From contig AP026540.1 in assembly GCA_026075535.2 (NCBI GenBank), forward strand, positions 13,144,001 to 13,208,000: a stretch of DNA of 64,000 nucleotides, in the 5' to 3' direction. Every line of letters begins with the position of its first letter. The stretch's first letter is position 1. Under the pieces are notes generated by a model. That model did no database searches and was not told where the DNA came from. It saw only the letters and a list, made by a program, of their open reading frames with translations. The DNA is from Tricholoma matsutake (lineage: Eukaryota; Basidiomycota; Agaricomycetes; Agaricales; Tricholomataceae). Of the stretch, positions 1 to 9,970 are shown piece after piece. A program made the position numbers and the translations under genes.

Positions 1-703
1 GATCTCATAGTAAAATGGTCGCTGTTTGTCATTGTCCCCAAGAGTGAGGTCTTTACACTGCCCCATATGTTCTGTGCGGATCCATGCGGAATTGCATGGA
101 CTCCACACAGATCTGCATGGACTCCGTATAGATTTACATCCCATCTAATGAACAGTTTTAGTTATGCAACAGGGGCAGACAGTCTGCACAGATCTGCACA
201 GACTAGCTCAGATTCCACACTTTTTACTCGGATTCCATGGATCCGCATCCGAGATCAGACAGCAAGTATGAGCAAGGACCAGCAAGGACAGTCTGCATGC
301 ATCCGAGCAGACCATTTGAGCTTAGCAAAATAATATCATGAATGGTGTTTGAACTCGGAGCCTCATGGTTAACTAATAAAGTACAGATGCACATTACCGT
401 TACACTATGCAGCCATTATTGTTTGTAGCCATTGATGCAACTACATATGACTGTTTGGCTTTGTATGACAAAGCACACAGCTGCGTCATCAACATTGCCA
501 GCTCATCACTCACCACCACCACCATCGACAATGACCATGCCGCCACCTCACTCCCTCCCTCCTTCCCTCTCTACCACCACCATCTCCACTCTACCCACAT
601 CACCTCCACCCACTCCCAGCCCCATTCCACGGCCACGAAGAGCTGCCAACAAGCTGACCAGAAGCAACGCGGGCCCAAACAACGCAATTGCATCATTTGG
701 GCC

Positions 704-1093
704 GTAGGTAATTTTTTTTATTTGTTTCTTCTTTTTATCAACTAACTAATTGCTGTCTTTGTTTTTTAGGTTCTAATCTACAGGTAACGACAGATGACAA
801 CACAGGCCCAAACAATGCAATTGCATCGTTTGGGCCATAGGTAATTTTTATTTATTTGTTTCTTCTTTTTATCAATTAACTAATTGTTTTCTTTGTTTTT
901 TAGGTTCTAATCTACAGGTAACAACTCCACGGCCACAAAGAGCTGCAAACAAGCTGACCAGAAGCAACACAGGCCCAAATGACGCAATTGCATTGTTTGG
1001 GCTGTAGGTAATTTTTTTTTATTCATTTCTTCTTTTTCTCAACTAACTAATTGTTTTCTTTGTTTTTTAGGTTCTAATCTACAGGTAACGATG
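704..1093 (+). repeat. Three tandem intron-like units
   Basis: Three spaced copies (starting near 704, 838 and 1004) share a segment beginning GGTAATTTTT, then a T-rich run, a CTAAC branch-point-like word inside AACTAACTAATTG or its variant, and a TTTTTTAG end followed by GTTCTAATCTACAG and another GTAAC. Each copy therefore looks like a spliceosomal intron of about 70 bp plus a short constant 'exon'. The units are separated by similar GGCCCAAA..GCAATTGCAT..TTTGGGC segments. Spacings are about 134 and 166 bp, so this is not a simple minisatellite. Confidence 0.6.
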
Positions 1094-1287
1094 GACGACA
1101 ATGCAGGACAATGCAAACCCCCCCAAAACAGACAAAAACGAGCACCAGGGCCCCACCACGACCACCCACGGCAACAGATGACACACCACCCACCCCCAGC
1201 CCCACAACACCGATGAAACCGATGCCAACCACAGAATAACACACCACCCACCATCCACCCCACAAGGACACACCACCCACCTCCAGC

Positions 1288-1312
1288 CTCGCGAGCCACT
1301 GCTCGTGGGGTG
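1288..1312. repeat. Hairpin motif copy (GCGAGCCACTGCTCGTGGGGTGG type)
   Basis: The motif reads CGCGAGC-CACT-GCTCGTG, with a 7-bp stem including one G-T pair, followed by GGGTGGATGGTGGG. It is the same stem, 4-nt loop and GGGTGG tail found at 37211, 42246 and 42561. Confidence 0.5.
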
Positions 1313-1437
1313 GATGGTGGGTGGAATGATGATGAGGGGGATGGGAGACAAGAGGAAAGGGAGACGAAGGGGGAGGGGGAGGGAGACGACGAGGGAGATG
1401 GGACAGGAGACAACAGCACACCACCTGCCCCCAGCCT

Positions 1438-1463
1438 CACAAGCAACTGCTCGTGGGGTGGAT
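1438..1463. repeat. Hairpin motif copy, degenerate
   Basis: It reads ACAAGC-AACT-GCTCGTGGGGTGG, about 150 bp after the copy at 1288 and in the same orientation. One stem position is mismatched. The following GGATCATGGGTGGAA resembles the tail of the first copy. Confidence 0.4.
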
Positions 1464-1962
1464 CATGGGTGGAACAACGACGAGGAAGGGGGGTGCATAC
1501 AGACCAATGGGGAATGGTGAGGGGGGACAAGAGGGGGCCACAAGGGAGGGCCAACGATGAATGCACCCACCCCTGCCATCTTGCATGCTAGCGAGACGGT
1601 GGGTTATTTATTTTATTCTATAGTCTACTGCCCCCCTCTTCAGCAGGGCAACTTTTTTGTATTTAATACTACCAATAAAATGTCCCCCGTCGTGGGGCAT
1701 CCTTGTTTTTTTTGCCATCAACCCATGCCTCAATTCTTCATTTGGGTCACCCCATGGTTGGAATCTGTGTGGACTTATGTGGACTTATGTGGACTCTGCG
1801 CAGACTTATGTGGACTCTGCATGGACTGGGGCAGAGTCTGCAGTGAAAGGGGTGTAATTTTTTATTTTGGTCACCAGATGGTTGGACTCCGCACAGATCT
1901 GTGCAGAACATATGCAGTGTAAATTACTGCCAAGAGCCCATACTACATACTCAGCATGTTTC

Positions 1963-3482
1963 TCAGTGGAGTCGAGGCCCAAGGCTTTGAAGAGTTTCTT
2001 GAGATTTGTATGCGCTGCAGTTGCAAAAGTATTCCACCACGATGCTGGTCATGCCTTGACCTACAAGATTGCTCATAGTTAGTATGGAAAACATGACAAT
2101 TATGACACATATGAGAGTAACGACAACCTTCTTTAGCTTGCCATCATTGGCTATGGAATGATCTGCGATTACCTTGTACCATATGACAATGACTTGATCC
2201 TCTGTAGGCTGTTCCCATGGCCTGATTGTACCGACGAGATCACGGAGATGGGGAATGAACTTGGAGTGAAAAACCATTTGAAGATCTGGAGGTAAGGATG
2301 AGAGTTTGATATCCTCCTTCTTCAGCCATTCCCCAGGCTTGCGTTTCTTGACCAGTTCTGGGACAGACATAGTTGGAACAATCTTGGCAATGGAATGGAT
2401 CTGAAGTATTATTGACATCATTACTAGTCAATCACTGTAAGCATAGTATTGAGAATGCACGATGTTTTGGGGTTCACCCCCATAGTACCTTATGGCTGAC
2501 TTTGTCTTTGGCACTGCATTTCTCTCCACCTCCTCTTCTCCATCATCATCGCTAAAGTCATCAAGTAGACCACTGGATTCATTGCCTGTAGTGTAGATGG
2601 TATCTGGTATGCTGGCTGAGCTCGATATTGACATTGAGGAGGAAGATCGTCAATGAGGAGCTTGAGGCTCTACAGCAGCAGTGTCATGGTTGTCCCAGCC
2701 ATCGCAAAGACCACCAAGCTTTTTCTTAGCTTTCTTGGATGTGGTAGGTCTGCTGCAAAGATTAGTAGTCGAGATATGAGGGTTGAGTCACATACTTTTA
2801 CTTTTCGACTTGAACAGCTTTTCATTTGCCTTGAACAATTGTGGGAACATTAGTCAATTGCTGAGATGTTATCTCTGATCGCACTGGCACCTTTTATGCC
2901 TTACCTTTCTTCCTGACCCTGGTCAGTCTCTGCTCTTGTTCTTCTTCAGAGCATTCCATCTTCATCATCATCATCTTCCTCCTCTGGATCTCCCTGCTTG
3001 TATTCGTCTCTACTCCCAGGACTCAAAGACACTGGATCAATAACTCTATCACCTAGATGACAGTGGACGACAGTGAATATTGACCTGATCATAGTGACAT
3101 ACATACTAAACTCTTCATACGCTGGTGTGACTTTCTTGGACTGAGCTGGTTTGGTCATTGTTGCACATGGATTGGTTTATCGCTGAGTTTCTGATATCGA
3201 CAATCTCCATCAGTGTTCATGCATGAGTGACTCAACATACCAGGCTCATCAAGTTTGGAACTCTCGAAAAGAATAGTGGGCCTTGTTGCCTTTGTTGTTC
3301 AACCATGAGGTGGATGATTTGCATAGTGATCTGCATTTTGATTGTCTTTCTGCATTGAGTCTTCAAGAAGAGCTGCCTTTTGGATACCTTCAGAACATTT
3401 CTTTCCTTGCTCTTCTTTACCCCTTGCTTTCTCCTCAAAAATAGCAGCCGCTTCTGCAGGAGTTTTCTTTGGTCTGGGCATA
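1963..3482 (-). pseudogene. Decayed DUF6532-like gene, divergent to the Plavaka transposase
   Basis: Open fragments on the minus strand follow each other from a plausible start at 3481 (MPRPKKTPAEAAAIFEEKA, a basic charged N-terminus) through an acidic stretch (residues EEEDDDDEDGML near 2950) to a C-terminal block around 2360-2110 containing LPPDLQMVFHSKFIPHLRDLVG, TIRPWEQPTEDQ and KVVVTLICVII. The pattern of a hydrophilic N-terminus followed by 'F..+FIP....+G....W..P..+Q' resembles the DUF6532 family of Agaricomycetes. Several frame changes and stops interrupt it, so it is a relic or has introns I cannot place. It is head-to-head with the Plavaka gene, about 330 bp apart, and may have been its element-borne partner. 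DUF6532 is recalled from family pattern only. Confidence 0.45.
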
Positions 3483-3812
3483 TCGAGCGCTCCAGGCGCT
3501 GCATCATGGTTAGGGCATAGATTGAGTCATAGGGATGGAGGAAGTGAGGAAGTGAGAGCTGGAGCATCTTTTTGCTTCATCATGGAACTTGAGATGCAAG
3601 AGGGAAATTAGCTCAGGAGGTTTGTTTCGATGTTGATATCTGAATTTGCAATATTGACTCTGTACACAGTGATCCATCCCATATATTGTGGACTGATCAC
3701 AAATAGATAAGCTCATGCATGTTTGTCTCATTAATATTGGACTTGTGGATCTGAGTGGCACCCTCTGTATTAACTTATGATCCCTCCTTCATTGAACTTT
3801 GAACTTGGATAT

Positions 3813-6800
3813 GTCTGACTCAGAGCCTGATTACCTTCACCCTCGCAGAACTTTCAAGTCTGCAAACCATAAATGCCCTGTTCAAGGATGTAAAAAATCT
3901 TGCAAGACTGTGGGGGGGCTTAGGTGACACATATCTGCAAAACATGAACCAGCTCGTGCCCGTCCCTTGGCTGACATTCTTGCAGATGGTCTGGAGCCTT
4001 TGCGTGCTCCTACACCTGCATCCCAGCCCACAACACCTCCTAATTACAACAATGCTCAAGACCCAATGTTTGAACCAAACTGACCCACTTACTCATTCTG
4101 CCATTCTCCTCATTGTTCTCACTCTGGTTCTCCACTTGGATTGTCTTCACATTCACCATGTCTACCATTACTACAGTGAGATCCTGCAATCCGCACTGAA
4201 TATCACCCATTACTTGATGGTACATAGTCCATTTAAATAAGATTGCATCTGACTTATCTCAGTTCTATCAGGAACACCATGTTATCAGCTGGGGAATGAT
4301 TTTCCGCCAGAAACTCCTTCGCCACCTCAAGATGAATGTGCACCCAATGACTATTCACCATTCAACAGCTGAGCAGAATTTGAGCTTGCAGAGTTCTTGT
4401 ATGCAGAAGAGGAGATGTTGGCAGGAAAGATAGATAAACTTATGGCTATTCTCAATGCACTCTATCCTGACAATGACCTGCCACTTGCTGATCACAAGGA
4501 GTTATATTCCCTGATTGATGAGATACAGCAAGGTGATGTTCCTTGGCAGTCATTTTTGGTGCAATATAATGGAGAACGAGTTGATGAAGGAGTTGATGAA
4601 GTAGCAGGACCTCCTTGGCAATGTCAACAATGGGAGGTTTGGTTTTGCAATCCCCTCAAAGTCATGGAGCAACAGCTTGGCAACCCTGATTTTGATGGCC
4701 AGATTGATTATGCTCCAAAGCAGATCTTCAAGAGGGGCAAGCAGCAGTACGCTGATGTCTTCTCAGGTAACTGGGCATGGAACCAAGCAGTATGTTGATG
4801 TCATTTATCATGACCTGCAGCAAATTTTCATTGTTGACTTACACAGGATATCATTGTGGAGGATGAAGAGTGTCATGGTGCAATGTTTGCCCTGATTGTT
4901 CTTGGAAGCAACAAAATGACTGTATCAGTAGCAACAGGACCCACCAAATTCTATCCTCTGTACATTTCTCCTGGCAACATTCACAACTCAGCTTGCCGAG
5001 CACACCAGAATGGTGTAGCATTATTGGGATTTCTTGCCATTCCCAAAAGTTTGTTGTTCTATCTTCCATATTTTTTTCTGAGTCATTATCTGATACTAAG
5101 AATGATATAGCATCATGAGAGTATGCTAGCAATGCAAATTTTCAAAAATTCCAGCGACAACTTTTTCATGACTCACTGAAACACATCCTTTCATCCCTCT
5201 GGCCATACATGTTGCAACCACGGGTGACAAGATGTGCTGATGGTCACTTCCGATATGTCATTGATGGCTTGGGTCCTTACATTGCAGATTATCCTGAGCA
5301 GGCACTACTTGCTTGTATTGTTCAAGGCTGGTGTTCTCAGTACTACATTCACCTCTGTGTTTCATGGTGGCAATCAACTAATATTGATCAGATGTACTTC
5401 CCCATCTGACAATCTTGATCAACCAAGTGTCCATTGATCTCATCAACATACAGATACTCTACTTGATGCATGTGCTCTTAAGGAGCTTTGGGATGAGTAT
5501 GGAATCATAGGAGACTTATTGGTATGTAATGAATTTCTCCTACACATAGGGAGAGAATTGATGCAATGTTTCATTAGCCATTTACTGCTTCATTTCCTCC
5601 AGCCGACATTCATGAACTTATCTCACCAGATATCCTCCATCAAATTGTCAAAGGTACCTTCAAGGATCACATCATTGAGTGGGTTGAACAGTACATCAAA
5701 GATGCGCATTCAAACACTGAGGCACTTTGAATTCTGGCAGTCATTGATTGGAGGTACATTGTTTGCTGTAACATAATTCGTGTAACTTCAACCACTTATC
5801 TAGGATTGCTGCTGTGTCACCATACCCTGGCCTTCAACATTTTCATGAAGGAAGAGGATTCAAGCAGCAGACAGGAAATGACTCCAAGGCTCTCATGAAG
5901 GCAAGTCAGGCATTCAAAGTCTGGAAATTCACACCTGCGCTTACTTTAGCCATTCTTGTAATAGGTATACCTCCCTGCAATTTCTGGTCACATACCTCCC
6001 CAAATGGTGCAGGCTGTAAGCACACTTATTGAGTTCTGTTACATTGTCTGGCAATCTGTTATTGATGAAAACACATTGACCATGCTTGATGCCACACTTC
6101 TTCGGTTCCACACCAACCATGAAATTTTTTGTCAACTTGGAATTTGGCCTGATGGTTTCTTGCTTCCTCAGCAACATTCTTTGGTTCATTATCAATACCT
6201 CATTCAAATGTTTGGAGCTCCTAATGGCCTCTGTTCATCAATCACTGAGTCCAAGCATATTCGAGCTGTCAAGTGCCCATACAGGCGCTCCAGCCACAAT
6301 AAACCACTTGGCCAGATGTTGCTGACAAATCAGTGTATTGATAAACTTGCTGCTGCTCAGGTCAATTTCACTAGCCATGGTATGATGGAAGGGCCTTCAC
6401 ATGTACCGCTTCTTGTCCCATCCACACCAAATCCTCTTTTACCTGATCCAGAAGATGGGAATCCTGATGAAGATGCTGTTGATGGTCCCCCATGTCTTGG
6501 TGAAGTTAAGCTATCAAAAACCAAATGTATGTTGTCAGATACTTATTTGGGCATATCTCATCTGTAATTGAAGTGCGAGGTGTTCCGCATGATGCATTTG
6601 AACTTGTGCACCACATCCATCAGCCATGACTACCGGAGCTCATCCGAAGATTCGTTTATGATCAACTCAATCCTAATGCCGAGGTTGATGGGGTGCATGT
6701 CCCTCTGGATAGCTGTCTAGAGTTCTCTGGTCCTGTCTACATGCATTCATCAGCTCGTGCAACATTTTATGCTCCAAGTGACCTCCGTGGTGTTGGTGGG

Positions 6801-7232
6801 ATGCATCATGAGCAGATTTGCTCTGTCAAGTCATGGTACAGAGGCCCAGCAAGGTGAGATTGTGTATTCATTGCAAATGAATCAGATGAGCCTGGTTTTT
6901 GTGGGCTTGAAGTTGCACGGGTTTTTTTGTTTTTCTCCTTCAATTTTGAGGGGCTTAATTATTTGTGTGGACTTATTCATTGGTTGTCAAGGGTTGGAGA
7001 AGAGCCTTGCAACGAGACAGGGCTATGGATAGTCCAGCCTGATTTTTATTGCCACAAGCCATGTTTAGCTGTTGTCCATCTCGATTGTATGTTGTGGGGG
7101 GCCCATCTGATCGGAGTTGCCAGTGATGATTTCCTACCACAAGAGGGTTTTGATTTCTTGCATTCACTAGACTTGTTCAAAGCATTCTATGTTAACAAGT
7201 ATATAGATTACCATGCCCATGAAATACTTTGA
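3813..7232 (+). pseudogene. Plavaka-type transposase, nearly full length but decayed
   Basis: The coding pieces appear in family order. The start is at 3813 (MSDSEPDYLHPRR), with a C2H2-like finger (KCPVQGCKKSC, H..KH) that contains an in-frame stop. Next come the EEEMLAGKIDKLMA and HKELYSLIDEIQQGDVPW block (4400-4560), NPDFDGQIDYAPKQIFKRGK and SGNWAWNQ (4680-4795), and HGAMF-like/ILGSNKMTVSVATG and PLYISPGNIHN (4880-4990). RCADGHFRYVIDGLGPYIAD..PEQALLAC follows at 5230-5330, then GRGFKQQTGNDSKALMKA (5850-5900), LPQQHSLVHYQYLIQMFGAP, GLCSSITESKHIRAVK and GQMLLTNQ..DKLAA (6170-6360), and the C-terminal FVNKYIDYHAHEI-like end at 7232. Plavaka transposases mobilise DNA transposons of basidiomycetes. 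Multiple stops and frame breaks beyond the expected introns make it inactive. No terminal repeats were identified; the 3' side is replaced by a copia fragment at about 7297. Confidence 0.85.
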
Positions 7233-7296
7233 ATTTGGTTAACAACATACACTTGGTAATTTAGCAGTTAACTTGAAATTCACTGGTTTGTAATAC

Positions 7297-8522
7297 AGAT
7301 TGATGTCAAAATGGCTTTCCTCTATGGCCTTCTACCAGATGATGAAATTCAATATATGGAACAGCCAACTGGTTTTGAAGAACTGGGAAAGGAGGATTGG
7401 GAATTGCAGCAAGGGTTATATGGCATGAAACAAAGTGGGCATATTTGGAATCAGATGCTACATGGCCAGATGGTATCCTGGGGATTCACAAGATTATCTT
7501 GTGAGTCATGCATCTACTACCAAAAATCTGACACAGGTACCATCATAATGGCTGTTCATGTGGACGATTACCTTTCCATCACTAGTCACAAGGAGGAGAA
7601 TGAGTGCTTCAAAAACCAAATGAGAAAGGTGTGGACAATATCTGATCTTGGTACAGCTTGGTTTGTTGTTGGCATCACCATCACCTGGGATACTGCACAC
7701 TGTACAGTTGCTCTGTCCCAAACAGCATTAATTGACAAGATTGTCTCTCAGTTTGGTCAGACTGATGCTAACCCACTGTCGGCACCAATGGAACCTGGAC
7801 AGAAATTGCAGCGTGTTGACTGGTCAAGTCTTACACCTGATGTGCAGACTAAACTACTAGGACTACCATACTGATCACTTGTAGGCTGCCTCCTATACCT
7901 TGCCATCTCCATGTGCCCAGACATATCATACACCATTCAACAATTTCACAGTTCCTTGATTCCTATTCCTTTGAGCATTGGCATGCCGCCATCTGCCTTG
8001 TTCACTACCTGAAAGGAATGCAGGACCTGAAACTATATTTAGGGGGCAATAATTCAATTTCTTTATTGGCATACACTGACTCTGACTGGGCTAATTCTTA
8101 GATATGAGGCGCAGTGTTGGAGGATATGTGTGTTTCCTTGGATTGGGTGCCATATCCTGGATGGCTTGCAAGCAGAAGACTGTTGCAGCCTCATCTTGTG
8201 AGGCTGAGTATGTCGCCACTTTTGAATTAGCAAAGGAATGCATCTGGATTTGTACCCTACTCATGGCCATTGGACACTCACCTACTGCACCCACCCCATG
8301 CTTTGTGCCAACACTGCTGCCATCAATTTATCTGAAGATCCACTTCTCCACTCCCACATCAAGCACATTGATATCAAATTTCATTTCCTTTGTGAGTGCG
8401 TCCAATCCCAGGAGCTTCGTGTACAATATGTGCACACCTGTGATAATATTGCAGATATCTTCACTAAAGCCCTGGATGTCAAATCTTTCATCTGCCTTTG
8501 CAGATTCCTTGGACTCCAGTAA
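7297..8522 (+). pseudogene. Ty1/copia pol fragment (reverse transcriptase to RNase H), family A copy 1
   Basis: The fragment starts abruptly inside the reverse transcriptase (IDVKMAFLYGLLPDD) and continues through QQGLYGMKQSGHIWNQ, the catalytic box AVHVDDYL, ALIDKIVSQFGQ and the C-terminal SLVGCLLYLAISMCPDISYTI. RNase H follows with AYTDSDWANS, CKQKTVAASSCEAEYVA, CANTAAINLSEDP, HIDIKFHF and DIFTKALD. There is a stop after LLGLPY (7874), one after WANS (8101) and frame shifts. Gag, protease and integrase are missing, so this is a 5'-truncated relic. It is about 70% similar by eye to the copy at 12.7-13.4 kb. The catalytic HVDD aspartates are still present here. Confidence 0.85.
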
Positions 8523-8576
8523 TTACCTTCTTCATGCTGATTCCATGCAAGGAGGAGTATTCATGGTGAGGAGGAG

Positions 8577-8806
8577 TGCTGAGATCTACACCGTGAATAT
8601 GTGCTGTAGGCGCCCCCTTTGATCTATTAATATTCCCCTTTGATTGTATCTCTCCCCTTGTCTCTTTCTCCCTTTATACCTTAGCCTTTATCATTCCCCC
8701 CATTGTTAACATTATAGTATATATACTTACATTCATAGATTAGATACCTTAGTCTACTGTACAATAAACTGTGCTCATTGTGTACCAGTTAGGTTGGATC
8801 TTTACA
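8577..8806 (+). repeat. 3' LTR of Ty1/copia family A copy 1
   Basis: A purine-rich tract (GAGGAGGAG) directly precedes TGCTGAGATCTACACC. The segment contains TATATATAC and ends GGATCTTTACA, resembling the end GATTCTCTACA that precedes the primer-binding site of copy 2 at 9769. The start is inferred from the polypurine tract, the end from that resemblance. The length would be 230 bp. Confidence 0.5.
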
Positions 8807-9140
8807 TAAGGCCAATCTTTGGTATGCCGACAATAACCATAACCTCCTACCATCCACAGCCTGCTGCATTTGATCATCATTCAAAATCCTACTGAATGTC
8901 GTTGGTCACTGCCCTCAACCTGCCTCCTGCCTTCACTGCCCAGCTCACTACTTTCTTCTCTCAGAACATGAGGTGCAGTGTAGTTGCAGCTGAGAGTGTG
9001 ACTTTGAATCCTGACAATCTAGAAGTGCCATGGTATGAAGTCTATGAGGTTTTTTTGCAGAAATTGCTGCTGTCGCACCCCCATGTGACATATTTGTATA
9101 AGTAAACAATGCTTATACTTAATATGACACATTCAACATT
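8807..9140. other. Unassigned spacer with a 69-codon open frame
   Basis: The stretch between the copia LTR and the next repeat contains one plus-strand open frame (8896-9105, MSLVTALNLPPAFTAQL...) that I do not recognise. It shows no domain and no neighbouring exons, and could be a fragment of an element interior. Nothing else is evident. Confidence 0.2.
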
Positions 9141-9199
9141 AGACATTTCACATTTGACATGAGACATGTGACTTCATTCACTCCTGCTCTGCGGCCACT

Positions 9200-9520
9200 A
9201 TAACAACCAATGACAGAGGCAAAGATGAAGGTGGAGAGGATGTGGGCGGAGAGGACAACAACAACAACATGTTCTGTTGTTGTTGTCAAGTATGTTTTTC
9301 CTCTTCTTTTCTTGTTTTTATCAAGTAACTAAATCTTTTTCTTTCTTATCTTGTATCTAGGTATGTTTTTTTGTGTGTCAACACCTCAGTACACCCACCA
9401 CATCACAGCAACTGGCAACCCCCACCACCACCATGAGCCACTGCTTGCCAGGTGGTGGATCTCCTGTTGAGAGACACACCATGAGTGTGCACAAGTGGCA
9501 CATCACTGGATGTGGAAGAG
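9200..9520. repeat. Partial copy of the intron-like/hairpin repeat family
   Basis: The segment combines features of the 0.7-1.5 kb repeat. It has a 13-bp inverted ACA/TGT repeat (9254-9266 with 9275-9287), an intron-like GTATGTTTTT...AAGTAACTAAAT...TATCTAG block (9290-9360) and a CACCACCACCATGAGC-CACT-GCTTGCCAGGTGG hairpin-like copy (9428-9458). The 36.95-37.4 kb segment has the same order: ACAAC runs, intron-like block, C-rich tract, hairpin. Confidence 0.45.
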
Positions 9521-9768
9521 TCAGCCATGGTTGATGTCTGTGCTGTTCTTAGTGCACCCTTTTGACATGTGTGACAAACACACCTCAGGTTTCTTTTTCA
9601 TCTCTTTCCTTTTTGTCCACCAGACATTATATATATCAGTAGATAGATGGTCTGCCACCTCAGTCATTTGTACAAGGACTGAGGTGAGCATAATCTTAGA
9701 CATCACGTTGTAACAAAACTAACAGTACCATAGTATAACCTTGTTTACTCTAGGATTGATTCTCTACA

Positions 9769-9779
9769 GGTTATGGGCC
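9769..9779 (+). other. Primer-binding site of copia family A copy 2
   Basis: The sequence GGTTATGGGCC directly follows CTCTACA, the likely end of a 5' LTR. It is complementary to the anticodon arm of initiator tRNA-Met (GGGCUCAUAACC in eukaryotes, allowing one G-U pair). Drosophila copia is known to prime from a half initiator tRNA at this place. The start of the LTR could not be fixed; it probably lies between 9560 and 9600. Confidence 0.55.
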
Positions 9780-9970
9780 TTTTTCCATTGCTGAATCAAT
9801 GGTGAAGAAACTCCTAGCCACTTGATGCATATTGATGTCATCTGATTGATTGGATTCTGATCACTATCTTGCCCTAGATCATGCACCTATTATCTTTGTG
9901 GTAGCCATTCCAGTACACATCTAATCTCTTTGTTACTTTCACAATTCCCTCTTGTTCTACAAACCCCTTG

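Larger units (their letters stand above)
52..1923. mobile_element. Non-autonomous DNA transposon with CACTG-type terminal inverted repeats
   Basis: The left end reads TTTACACTGCCCCATATG and the right end, on the minus strand, reads TTTACACTGCATATGTTCTG. They stay similar for about 30 bp (a shared TTCTG.GC.GATC follows). Inside both ends lie clustered short repeats of the type GGACTC(T/C)GC.CAGA (67-310 and 1750-1915), the kind of subterminal repeat seen in CACTA-like elements. No matching 3-bp target duplication was found, so the exact end is uncertain. The interior has no transposase. It holds the intron-like tandem units, C-rich tracts and two hairpin motifs listed separately. A non-autonomous relative of CACTA/Plavaka elements is an inference from the ends only. 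Confidence 0.5.

Noticed and set aside
1039..1566. A 175-codon minus-strand open frame rich in Ser, Pro and Trp
   Set aside because: It lies in GC-skewed low-complexity DNA of the non-autonomous element. Overlapping frames are equally open and the composition is that of simple repeats.
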